Below, piece by piece: positions 25,538 through 33,417 of a DNA stretch of 64,000 nucleotides (the stretch's first letter is position 1; every line of letters begins with the position of its first letter). The position numbers and the translations under genes are program-made. Under the pieces are notes generated by a model. The model was given only the letters and a program-made list of their open reading frames with translations. It did not search any database and was not told where the DNA came from. Source of the stretch: Ruminococcaceae bacterium HV4-5-B5C (GTDB lineage Bacteria > Bacillota > Clostridia > Oscillospirales > Acutalibacteraceae); assembly GCA_900184925.1 (NCBI GenBank), contig FXYJ02000001.1:496001-560000 (forward strand), written 5' to 3'.

Positions 25538-25732
25538 TCAGAGCTTGAAATCGTCCTTGCCGAAATGCTTCAGCGGAGGAAGTGTTTCCGGCGTCCGTTT
25601 CAGCGGGTCGTAGCGGAAGCGGCCACAAGGCTTCTGAGCAATACCGAGGCTGCAGCGCCGCCCTTCGGCGTAGGCGCACAGCGCGCAGTCGGGTTCGACT
25701 TCATTTCCGAAAAGTTTCTTTTTTCCGAACAT
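25538..25732 (-). CDS. Small four-cysteine protein
   Basis: A protein of about 64 residues with four cysteines at 16, 19, 27 and 36 (CALC, then two single Cys), suitable for binding a metal. The tail contains RYDPLKRTPETLPPL. It resembles a short conserved clostridial family of unknown function. Start ATG 25732 was chosen over the ATG five codons upstream because GGAGGCGGAG lies just before it. It is read on the minus strand downstream of ylbJ. Confidence 0.7.
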   Translation of the reverse strand: MFGKKKLFGNEVEPDCALCAYAEGRRCSLGIAQKPCGRFRYDPLKRTPETLPPLKHFGKDDFKL

Positions 25733-25788
25733 GAACTCCGCCTCCATCGAAATGGCCGCCCTGTTTTTTAATCTTCAGGAATATTATA

Positions 25789-26856
25789 TCATTTTGCATC
25801 GTCGGTTTCCAGCTTTTCATGCGGCATCGAAAATAAAAGAGCGGCACAAAGAAGAGCCAGCGCCGCGGCTGCCGGGGCCGAACCGGAAAGCACGCCCGTC
25901 ATCGGCCCGGTCACGTTGGTAAAAGTTTCCACACTCGGCGGGAACAGCTTCGTCAGACCAAAACAGATGGCTGCCGAAACGGCTCCCTGTGCGAGGCGGC
26001 AGAAAACGAAAAGTCCCTTCCGAATCCGGATCTCCCCGAGACAGGCGTAGACCTGCAGGTGTACACAGATGCCGCTCCATCCGATCGCGAGAGCGAAGAC
26101 CCAGAGCGGCGCCCCGACGCGTGCAAGGTCGGCGCATCCTCCGGTGATTTCGAGCGCGCAGGAACACGCCGCCGAAAGCAGGGGAGAAGTCAGCGCGGAG
26201 CGCAGCAGATTCATCCCTGCCGCGAAAAGAATCACGAGGCAGCACATCATCAGCGTAGAGTACGCCGCATCCGCTGCGGAGTCGATCAGAGCCTGCGCCG
26301 TACCGCCGGACTTTTTCTTTTTCCGCGGAATGGGAGCGGAAGGTGTTTCCCTGCGGCCGAAAAGACCCGCAAGAATTCCGACCGCAAGGAAGGAAAGCAA
26401 CTGGGATGCAAACAGGATCCCTCCCGCCTGTGCGCTGCCGAGAAAACCGACGCCAACTGCCGTAACAACAAAAGACGGCCCGGCGTTGACGCAAAAACAC
26501 ATCATCCGTTCTTCCTGTGACTGGGTGATGAGGCCTGCTTCCCGGAGAGCCGCGGCCGAACGGGCTCCGGCAGGGTAGCCGCCCACGACCCCCATCACAA
26601 CGGAGGCAGCCGCGCTGCCGGGCAGGCGAAACAGTGCCTGGGTCGGCTTTTCCAGCGCGGCGCCGAGCTTTTCGGAAAGTCCGCTCTTTACAATAAAGAC
26701 GGAGAGCACCATGAACGGGTACAGGGAAGGCAGAAGGATATTGAGAGAATACCCCACGCCGTTTCGCGCACCCTGCGCTGCCTGCTCTGGAAAAACAAGC
26801 AGAGCGCATGCCGCCGCAAGTACGGCAGCCAGCAGTACGCCCGATTTTTTATCCAC
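25789..26856 (-). CDS. ylbJ: Sporulation integral membrane protein YlbJ-like
   Basis: A 355-residue membrane protein of the YlbJ family. It has about eight to ten hydrophobic segments and the conserved GYPAGAR loop near 90 together with a second Gate-type half (GICVHLQVYA). YlbJ is required for heat-resistant spores in Bacillus, acting in the mother cell. GTG 26856 follows AGAGGTGG. It is divergent from yqfC, also a sporulation gene, with about 115 bases between them. Confidence 0.85.
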   Translation of the reverse strand: MDKKSGVLLAAVLAAACALLVFPEQAAQGARNGVGYSLNILLPSLYPFMVLSVFIVKSGLSEKLGAALEKPTQALFRLPGSAAASVVMGVVGGYPAGARSAAALREAGLITQSQEERMMCFCVNAGPSFVVTAVGVGFLGSAQAGGILFASQLLSFLAVGILAGLFGRRETPSAPIPRKKKKSGGTAQALIDSAADAAYSTLMMCCLVILFAAGMNLLRSALTSPLLSAACSCALEITGGCADLARVGAPLWVFALAIGWSGICVHLQVYACLGEIRIRKGLFVFCRLAQGAVSAAICFGLTKLFPPSVETFTNVTGPMTGVLSGSAPAAAALALLCAALLFSMPHEKLETDDAK

Positions 26857-26921
26857 GGAACCACCTCTGTTTTCCGCCCGGCCGGGCGGGATTGATCTGT
26901 TCAGACATGTATATGCGGCAC

Positions 26922-26950
26922 GGATATTTCCTCATTCCGCCGCATAGCAT
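26922..26950 (+). promoter_or_regulatory. Candidate sigma-E promoter of yqfC-yqfD
   Basis: GGATATT (26922-26928), a 14-base spacer and CATAGCAT (26943-26950). It fits the mother-cell sigma-E pattern at 6 of 7 and 6 of 8 positions. B. subtilis yqfCD is sigma-E controlled, which supports the reading. Confidence 0.4.
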
Positions 26951-26971
26951 TTACGGAAGAGGTGGGGCGGG

Positions 26972-27220
26972 ATGCACAGGCCGGAAAAGCTGCTCGGAAT
27001 GTCGGATCTTTCCATGCATGGTCATATGGAACTGAATGGGAACCGTGAAGCGGTCGTAGAGGGCTGCAGTGGTGTCCTCGAGTACGACGAGACCGTTGTG
27101 CGCATCCGCACGCCCGGCCAGGTGGTGCGTTTCACGGGCCGGGGGCTCTCAATCCGCTGCCTGACGGCGGACGCTCTTGTCGTCGCGGGCTATATTACCG
27201 GGATTGAATTTTTGGGCTGA
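26972..27220 (+). CDS. yqfC: Sporulation protein YqfC
   Basis: An 82-residue YabP/YqfC-family protein; LNGNREAVVEGCSGVLEYDE and the IRC/GxIxGIEF end match the family. ATG 26972 follows GAGGTGG. It lies eight bases before yqfD, as in Bacillus and Clostridia. Expected role: mother-cell sporulation step with YqfD. Confidence 0.9.
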   Translation: MHRPEKLLGMSDLSMHGHMELNGNREAVVEGCSGVLEYDETVVRIRTPGQVVRFTGRGLSIRCLTADALVVAGYITGIEFLG

Positions 27221-27228
27221 GGTGCGCC

Positions 27229-28410
27229 ATGTTTTCACTGAAACTGACCCGCTGGCTGATTGGCTTCGCGCGTTTCAGCGTTCGAGGCGGCAGCCCGGAA
27301 CGCTTTTATACTTCCTGTGCGAGGAAGGGCATTTACCTGTGGGATATTTCTGCAGGTAAAACCACTTCCGTCTGCGTCGCCGCGCGCAGTTACCGCGCGC
27401 TCCGGCCTCTTGCGCGCAGGGCGGGTTGCCGCCTGAAGGTGCTCGAAAAGCGGGGACTTCCGTTCCTGCTTTACAGAACCCGCGGCCATATGGGGCTCTG
27501 GGCAGGAGGCGCGGTGTTTCTTGCAATCGTTTTTGTGCTTTCGCTGCGCGTGTGGTGTGTTCAGATAACGGGGGAATGTCCGTATCCCACAGCGGAAGTT
27601 GAAAATGCGCTGGCCGCCGAAGGGCTTTCGCGGGGCGTTTGGAAAAGTTCCGTTGACCCGAGAATCCTTGCCAGCCGCATGATGCTGAAATTTCCGGATA
27701 TCCGGTGGATGAGCATCAACATGCACGGCTGCGAGGCGGAAATTGCGGTGCGTAAGAAAATACAAAAACCGGAGATTGCGGATTTTTCGGGTTTCTGCAA
27801 TATCAAGGCGTCCGCAACGGGCCAGGTCCTTTCCATGAAGGTATACGCCGGAACACCGGTTGTCCAGAAAGGCGACGCAGTGGTGAAAGATCAACTGCTG
27901 GTCAATGCCGTTGTGGAGGATCAGCTCGGCGGCAACACGCTGGTGCACGCTTCGGCGGAAATCATCGCCGAGACGTCCCGGGACCTCACAGTGCGCGTCA
28001 ACCTGAAACAGCCGAAAACAATCCCGACGGGGAAGACGGTATTTCGCCGGAATCTGAACCTCTTCGGAGCGCGGATTCCGCTGAGCCTGTTTGGAAAGCC
28101 GGCGGGCAGCTGGAATATTTCCCGGTCGGAGAGCAGTGTTTCCCTGTTCGGGACGGTGCTTCCGCTCAGCGTGTATGAGGAGAAATGGGAGGAAACGCGT
28201 GTTGCCGAAACAGTTCTTACCAAACAGCAGGCTCTCACAGCCGCGAAACAGGAAGCAGACCGGCAGATAAAGGAGCTCCTCGGTTCCGGAAAGGTGATTT
28301 CCGAGAAAAGTGAAGAAAAATGGGAGAGCAGTGCACTGGTAAAAACCATTCACCTGACCTGTGAAGAAAATATTGCTCAAGAATCGGCAATATTTATAAA
28401 AACAGGGTAG
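27229..28410 (+). CDS. yqfD: Sporulation protein YqfD
   Basis: A 393-residue protein. About 85 cytoplasmic residues precede one membrane helix (LWAGGAVFLAIVFVLSLRVW, about 89-108). A large extracytoplasmic domain follows with the FtsQ-like start VQITGECPYPTAEVENAL. It is the conserved partner of yqfC in spore formation. The gene is followed by phoH, the same order as in Bacillus. An AT-rich inverted repeat (GCAATATT type) covers its last codons but has no clear T-tract. Confidence 0.92.
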   Translation: MFSLKLTRWLIGFARFSVRGGSPERFYTSCARKGIYLWDISAGKTTSVCVAARSYRALRPLARRAGCRLKVLEKRGLPFLLYRTRGHMGLWAGGAVFLAIVFVLSLRVWCVQITGECPYPTAEVENALAAEGLSRGVWKSSVDPRILASRMMLKFPDIRWMSINMHGCEAEIAVRKKIQKPEIADFSGFCNIKASATGQVLSMKVYAGTPVVQKGDAVVKDQLLVNAVVEDQLGGNTLVHASAEIIAETSRDLTVRVNLKQPKTIPTGKTVFRRNLNLFGARIPLSLFGKPAGSWNISRSESSVSLFGTVLPLSVYEEKWEETRVAETVLTKQQALTAAKQEADRQIKELLGSGKVISEKSEEKWESSALVKTIHLTCEENIAQESAIFIKTG

Positions 28411-28461
28411 AATTTTGTATATAATATTGCTATTAATTTCATAGAACGTCATATCCGTTCG

Positions 28462-28470
28462 TGATATAAT
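28462..28470 (+). promoter_or_regulatory. Extended -10 promoter before phoH
   Basis: TGATATAAT at 28462-28470, with no convincing -35. Confidence 0.5.
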
Positions 28471-28537
28471 AATATAGGGTAAAAGTATATTCTTTCCCTA
28501 TTATACAGCGGTGGCTCCGGTGTTTTCAGGTGATGGG

Positions 28538-29497
28538 ATGTTCGAAGAAAAAATAAATATCGGTCGTGCCAATCAGACGGTGGACCTGTTCGGCAGTCTT
28601 GACGGAAACATTCGGCTCGTGGAACAGCAGTACCGCGTTGAGATCGTCTGCCGGGACGGCGAACTGAAGATCTCCGGGGATCCGGAGGACGTGGAAAAGG
28701 CGTCCCGCGTGGTCAGAAGCCTGATTGCGCTGGTCAACCGGGGTGAGGCGGTCAATGAGCAGAATGTCCGCTACTGTTTTGAGCTTGCAAAAGACGGCAA
28801 CGAGCGGAAAATCGAGGCACTGGCAGGGGACTGCATCTGCCTTACCGCTAAGGGAAAACCGGTCAAGCCCAAAACGCTTGGGCAGAAGCATTACTGCACT
28901 GCCATTCAGTCCAACACCGTTACGATCGGCGTTGGCCCTGCCGGGACGGGGAAAACCTACCTCGCCGTGGCACTGGCCGTCAAAGCTTTCCGTGCGCAGG
29001 AGGTCAACCGGATTATCCTGACGCGGCCCGCTGTGGAAGCGGGGGAGAAACTTGGCTTTCTGCCGGGGGATCTTCAACAGAAAGTAGACCCCTACCTGCG
29101 CCCTCTTTACGACGCGCTGTTTGAGATGCTGGGGGCGGAAACCTACCAGAAATATGTGGAGCGTGGCAGCATAGAGGTCGCGCCGCTCGCTTATATGCGC
29201 GGCCGGACTCTGGACGACAGTTTCATTATTTTGGACGAGGCCCAAAACACCACGCCGGAGCAGATGAAGATGTTCCTTACCCGTCTGGGGTTTGGGTCGA
29301 AAATGGTCATTACGGGCGACGTAACGCAGATCGACTTGCCGGACGGCAAGCGTTCCGGCCTGAAGGACGTACTCCATATTCTGAAGGATGTGGAGGATAT
29401 TGCACAGATTCGTTTTACGGAAAAGGATGTCGTACGCCACAGACTGGTGCAGGACATTATCAAAGCTTATGAGAAATATGAAGAAGCGGGGCGGTGA
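28538..29497 (+). CDS. phoH: PhoH-like ATPase/RNA-binding protein
   Basis: About 319 residues; P-loop ATPase of the PhoH family. Walker A GPAGTGKTYLA (about 133) and Walker B FIILDEAQN (about 228) are clear, with EKLGFLPGD between them. An N-terminal KH-like domain carries DGELKISGDPEDVEKA. ATG 28538 was chosen because AGGTGATGGG precedes it; GTG 28511 has no ribosome site. Neighbour order yqfD-phoH-ybeY suggests a link with RNA maturation. It overlaps the next gene region by GTGA. Confidence 0.92.
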   Translation: MFEEKINIGRANQTVDLFGSLDGNIRLVEQQYRVEIVCRDGELKISGDPEDVEKASRVVRSLIALVNRGEAVNEQNVRYCFELAKDGNERKIEALAGDCICLTAKGKPVKPKTLGQKHYCTAIQSNTVTIGVGPAGTGKTYLAVALAVKAFRAQEVNRIILTRPAVEAGEKLGFLPGDLQQKVDPYLRPLYDALFEMLGAETYQKYVERGSIEVAPLAYMRGRTLDDSFIILDEAQNTTPEQMKMFLTRLGFGSKMVITGDVTQIDLPDGKRSGLKDVLHILKDVEDIAQIRFTEKDVVRHRLVQDIIKAYEKYEEAGR

Positions 29498-29502
29498 TTG
29501 TC

Positions 29503-30012
29503 ATGGAAAAGATCAGGGTCATTATTGACAACAAACAGAAGGCGGTCAAAATACCGACGGGGCTGAGAATGCTCGTCCGGCGCTGCTGTACCGCCGTTCT
29601 GAGGATGGAGGAATTTACCGGGCCGGCGGAGATCAGCGTGATTTTCGTTGACAACGAGCAGATTCACCAGTTGAATCTTCAGTATCGGAGCAAGGATATG
29701 CCGACGGATGTGCTGTCGTTTCCGATGGGCGAGGACGGCGTTTACGACGTCAACCATTCCACAGGCGCCAAAATCCTCGGGGATATCGTGATCTCTATGG
29801 AAAAAGCGGTGGAGCAGGCGGACCGTTTCGGTCACAGTCTGGAACGCGAGGTCGGCTACCTGACGGCACATTCCATGCTGCATCTGCTTGGCTACGACCA
29901 TGAAAAGGGCGGCATCGAGAAGGTGCGTATGCGCGAGAAGGAAGAACAGGTCATGACGGAGCTCGGTCTGCCGAGTACAAGCAGTTATGTGCTTGACGAA
30001 GATGAGGAATAA
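29503..30012 (+). CDS. ybeY: Endoribonuclease YbeY (rRNA maturation)
   Basis: A 169-residue zinc endoribonuclease with the invariant HSMLHLLGYDHE (HxxxHxxxxxH zinc motif, about 122-133). It matures 16S rRNA 3' ends and takes part in ribosome quality control. ATG 29503 follows the phoH stop by five bases. A GTG at 29494 overlapping that stop is possible but less likely. Confidence 0.93.
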   Translation: MEKIRVIIDNKQKAVKIPTGLRMLVRRCCTAVLRMEEFTGPAEISVIFVDNEQIHQLNLQYRSKDMPTDVLSFPMGEDGVYDVNHSTGAKILGDIVISMEKAVEQADRFGHSLEREVGYLTAHSMLHLLGYDHEKGGIEKVRMREKEEQVMTELGLPSTSSYVLDEDEE

Positions 30013-30015
30013 AGC

Positions 30016-30516
30016 TTGTATCTTTTGAACAGCTTTCGCTGTGCGTTCCGGGGAATTGGTTACTGCATCAATCATGAACGAAATATGCGGATACACATCG
30101 TCGTCGCACTTTATGTATTTGCTTTTTCGTTCTTTTTTCATCTGAACCGCACGCAGTACGCCGTGCTGTTCCTGACATTTGCGGCCGTTTTTATGGGGGA
30201 ACTCCTGAACACCTCGGCAGAAACGATCTGCAACCGCATGGCGGAGCATTTTGATTCCGGCATTCGCAAGATTAAAGACCTCGCCTCCGGCGCCGTGCTG
30301 ATGGGGGCGCTTTTTGCGGTAGGCGTCGCCGTCTGCCTCTTCTGGAAGCCGGCGGATTTCCGGCTCATGATTACCTGGTTTGTACAGCGCCCGGGCATGA
30401 TTGCTCTGGTATGCGCAGCGATGGCCGTGTGCCTCGTGTTTATCGCGCTTGGTCCGCTCGGCGTGCGGGACAGGCTCTTCAAAAAGAAAGCGGAAAGAAG
30501 GGAACACCGTGGCTGA
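30016..30516 (+). CDS. dgkA: Diacylglycerol/undecaprenol kinase with C-terminal extension
   Basis: 166 residues. The first approximately 110 are a DgkA-type integral membrane kinase with the catalytic MGELLNTSAETICNR (about 55-69) and three helices. An additional 40-residue tail has a fourth hydrophobic segment. Gram-positive enzymes of this type phosphorylate undecaprenol for cell-wall lipid recycling. TTG 30016 follows GAGGAATAAAGC, which contains the previous stop. Confidence 0.9.
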   Translation: MYLLNSFRCAFRGIGYCINHERNMRIHIVVALYVFAFSFFFHLNRTQYAVLFLTFAAVFMGELLNTSAETICNRMAEHFDSGIRKIKDLASGAVLMGALFAVGVAVCLFWKPADFRLMITWFVQRPGMIALVCAAMAVCLVFIALGPLGVRDRLFKKKAERREHRG

Positions 30517-31432
30517 GAATTCAGAACAGAAAACGGCGTTTATTTCAATTGTAGGGCGCCCCAATGTGGGCAAATCCTCCATCCTCAACGCGATGCTCGG
30601 CACAAAGGTCGCCATCGTTTCACACAAACCTCAGACGACCCGCACGCGCATTATGGGCGTGCTTACGCAGGAAGAAACACAACTTGTGTTTATCGACACG
30701 CCCGGCCTTCTGAAACCGCGCAACCGTCTGGGCGAATATATGGTCAAGTCGGTTCTGGAGTCGGTTTCCGGCGTGGACGCCTGCCTCCTCGTGGAGGAAG
30801 CGGGGGAAAAAATTTCACCTGCTTCGCAGGAACTGATTGGAAAATTTCGCGAGCAGGGGATACCGGCGATTCTCGCCATCAACAAGATCGATCTTTTGCC
30901 GGACAAGTCCGTCCTCATGGCGCAGATTTCCAAACTTTCGGCCCTTTATCCGTTTGAGGCGGTTGTGCCGGTTTCAGCAGTGAAAAACAATGGTATTGCC
31001 GACCTGACGGGCGAACTTCGGAAACTCGCGCAGCCCAGCGCGCATTTTTTTGACGACGACGCTCTTACCGACCAGCCGGAGCGCGTTGTGGCGGGCGAAA
31101 TCGTCCGTGAAAAACTGCTGCGCCTGCTGAGCAGCGAAGTTCCGCACGGCGTCGCCGTTACGGTCGACCGCATGTCCGCCCGGGAGGACGGCAGCGGCAT
31201 CACCGATATTTCCGCCGTCATCTATTGCGAAAAGGAATCGCACAAGGGCATCATCATCGGGAAAAACGGTGCAATGCTGAAAAAAGTCGGCACGTATGCC
31301 CGCGAAGACATGGAACATTTTTTTGACTGCAAAGTCAACCTGAAGCTATGGGTTCGTGTGAAAGAAGACTGGCGCAACCGCGAAGCCGCCCTGCGCGCGC
31401 TTGGGTACGACAGCTCCAACTTCGACGGCTGA
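30509..31432 (+). CDS. era: GTPase Era
   Basis: 307 residues. G1 GRPNVGKSS, G2 region QTTRTRIMG, G3 DTPGL and G4 NKID make the GTPase domain. The C-terminal KH domain carries IIGKNGAMLKKVG. Era binds the 16S rRNA 3' end and helps 30S assembly. GTG 30509 overlaps the dgkA stop and is preceded by AAGGGAA. Confidence 0.96.
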   Translation: MAENSEQKTAFISIVGRPNVGKSSILNAMLGTKVAIVSHKPQTTRTRIMGVLTQEETQLVFIDTPGLLKPRNRLGEYMVKSVLESVSGVDACLLVEEAGEKISPASQELIGKFREQGIPAILAINKIDLLPDKSVLMAQISKLSALYPFEAVVPVSAVKNNGIADLTGELRKLAQPSAHFFDDDALTDQPERVVAGEIVREKLLRLLSSEVPHGVAVTVDRMSAREDGSGITDISAVIYCEKESHKGIIIGKNGAMLKKVGTYAREDMEHFFDCKVNLKLWVRVKEDWRNREAALRALGYDSSNFDG

Positions 31433-31584
31433 CAACAAGCTTCGACGGAAAACAACCGGCGAAATCTGTAATATAATGGATACTATTCATACAATTACCG
31501 TTCATAGAACCGCTAACTCTGCAAATACTTTTTTTAGAGATGATTCTGGCCGACACTGTCGGCTTTTGCAGAGGAGCGGTCGCA

Positions 31585-31752
31585 ATGAACGAAAATTCAG
31601 CATGGGAATATTTTCGCCGCACGGGTTCGGTGAGGGATTACCTCGCCTATACACAGTGCAGGGCGCATTCCGAACACACAAAAGAACAACGGGAGGACCG
31701 CAATGAAGACAGATGCCCGGGGCCTGGTGGTTTCGGAGAAACGCGTGGGTGA
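31585..31752 (+). CDS. yqzL: YqzL-like small protein between era and recO
   Basis: A 55-residue peptide starting at ATG 31585, 7 bases after GAGGAG. Its WEYFRRTGSVRDYLAYTQC core matches the short YqzL family, which sits between era and recO in Bacillus. The last 17 codons overlap the recO start in another frame. The overlapping tail is acidic and Gly/Pro-rich and may be poorly conserved. Function unknown. Confidence 0.7.
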   Translation: MNENSAWEYFRRTGSVRDYLAYTQCRAHSEHTKEQREDRNEDRCPGPGGFGETRG

Positions 31753-32473
31753 GGGGGACCGCCTCGTCACCGTCCTGACAGGGGAGCGGGGAATCCTGCG
31801 CGCGTTTGTCCGCCAGTCGAAACGGGCGGGCGGGGGCAGACTTTCCGCTACAAGACTTTTCACGTATTCCCGCCTTTCAATTTTTGAAGGGCGGGACAGT
31901 TACATAATTGACGACGCCCAGCCGATTGAGGTCTTTTTTGGCCTTCGGGAGGATATCGGGCGCCTTTCGCTTGCCCAGTACTTTTGTGAGCTTGCTGTGA
32001 ATCTTGCCCCGCAGGATTCCGAGGCAGAACTTTTTCTGCGCCTTCTGCTCAACGGGATGTATTACCTGAGCGAGGGCAAGAAACCGGACGCCGTGCTCAA
32101 ACCTGCCGTCGAAATGCGCATGATGTCCCTCGCGGGGTATATGCCGAATCTGATCGGCTGCGCCGAGTGCGGACGCTATGAATCCGAGGCAATGCTGTTT
32201 TTGCCGCGCAGCGGCAGAATTGTCTGCCGGGAATGCAGCGGTACGCCGTTTGGGGAACCGGCCTTTCTTCTCCATCCCGGCGCTATGACGGCGCTGCGCC
32301 ACACTGTTTATGCGGATTTTGAGAAGCTGTTTGCCTTTCGCGTTTCGGAGGGGGCGGCGCGGGAACTCGCCGAGGCCTCCGAGCGGTATGTGCTGGAGAC
32401 GCTTCAGCGCGGCTTTGCGACGCTCGATTTTTACCATCAGATGGCAGACGCAGACGGAGGACAGAAAAAATGA
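31703..32473 (+). CDS. recO: DNA repair protein RecO
   Basis: 256 residues. An N-terminal OB fold (ARGLVVSEKRVGEGDRLVTVLT) is followed by an alpha-helical domain. A zinc site has CAECGRYE and CREC. RecO loads RecA at single-stranded gaps with RecR. ATG 31703 follows GGGAGGACC. It shares ATGA with the next gene. Confidence 0.95.
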   Translation: MKTDARGLVVSEKRVGEGDRLVTVLTGERGILRAFVRQSKRAGGGRLSATRLFTYSRLSIFEGRDSYIIDDAQPIEVFFGLREDIGRLSLAQYFCELAVNLAPQDSEAELFLRLLLNGMYYLSEGKKPDAVLKPAVEMRMMSLAGYMPNLIGCAECGRYESEAMLFLPRSGRIVCRECSGTPFGEPAFLLHPGAMTALRHTVYADFEKLFAFRVSEGAARELAEASERYVLETLQRGFATLDFYHQMADADGGQKK

Positions 32474-33417
32474 AGGAAAGGAACAGCGCCGGGTTTTCTG
32501 AAAAAGCGCGGCCTTACGGGCTCGCAGCGGATTATTACCGGCTGCATGCCAGAAAACAGGTTCTGAAGCGGATTCTTTACGCCGGAGCTGCGGTTTGCCC
32601 GGAGAATGCCGCGCTTTCCGTTTCTCATTATGAAATAGCGGCGGAGAAAATCCCGCCCGCGTTTGACGGATTCCGAATCATTCAGCTTTCCGACCTGCAC
32701 GGCCGCCTTTTCGGAAAGGACGGGCAAAGGCTTCTTGCAAAAATAAAAGCACAGCGGCCGGATATGATCGCGGTGACCGGCGATTTTGCGGATGAGAAAA
32801 CAGAAAATTTTGCCCCGCTTCTTCACTTTGCGGCAAGTCTTCGGGCAATATGCCCCGTCTGCTTTGTGTCGGGAAATCACGAACAGAAGCTGCCTCCGCT
32901 GCTGCGCAGAAGCTTTCTGAACGGCCTGCGTGAGCAGGGAGTGGGGATACTGGACAACACTTCGGTTCATCTGGAACGAAACGGGCAAACCGTCGACCTG
33001 CGCGGAGTCCGCGTGCCGCTTCGGTATTACCGCTGGCGTGGGAAAGGAAACCGGAGAATAGCGTTTTCAGAAAAGAAAATGGAACGTCTCGCGGGTTTCT
33101 GCGGACCCTCCTACACGGTTCTGCTTGCCCATAATCCACTTTTTTTTGAGGCTTATGCGGCGTGGGGCGCCGACCTTACTCTGTGCGGCCACGTTCACGG
33201 CGGGCTGTTTCGCCTGCCGGGTCTGGGCGGGCTTCTTTCCCCGGAACGGAAGTTCTTTCCCCGGTACAGCGCAGGCATTTACCGTATCGGGGACCGGGTC
33301 ATGGAAGTCAGCCGCGGGCTGGGAAAATACCCGCGTCTCAATAACCTCCCCGAAATCGTTTCCCTTACGCTTCGGAGTGCTCCCGGGCACCCGACGCCGA
33401 GAAAGGACGTTTTATGA
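32470..33417 (+). CDS. Metallophosphoesterase (YkuE-like)
   Basis: 315 residues with the full dinuclear-metal phosphoesterase set: SDLHGR, GDFAD, GNHE, AHNP and CGHVHGG. A region of about 45 residues before them includes a basic segment. There is no clear signal peptide, but related YkuE enzymes are membrane-associated. Substrate unknown. Start ATG overlaps the recO stop and its own stop overlaps the mutS2 start, indicating coupled translation. Confidence 0.88.
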   Translation: MKERNSAGFSEKARPYGLAADYYRLHARKQVLKRILYAGAAVCPENAALSVSHYEIAAEKIPPAFDGFRIIQLSDLHGRLFGKDGQRLLAKIKAQRPDMIAVTGDFADEKTENFAPLLHFAASLRAICPVCFVSGNHEQKLPPLLRRSFLNGLREQGVGILDNTSVHLERNGQTVDLRGVRVPLRYYRWRGKGNRRIAFSEKKMERLAGFCGPSYTVLLAHNPLFFEAYAAWGADLTLCGHVHGGLFRLPGLGGLLSPERKFFPRYSAGIYRIGDRVMEVSRGLGKYPRLNNLPEIVSLTLRSAPGHPTPRKDVL

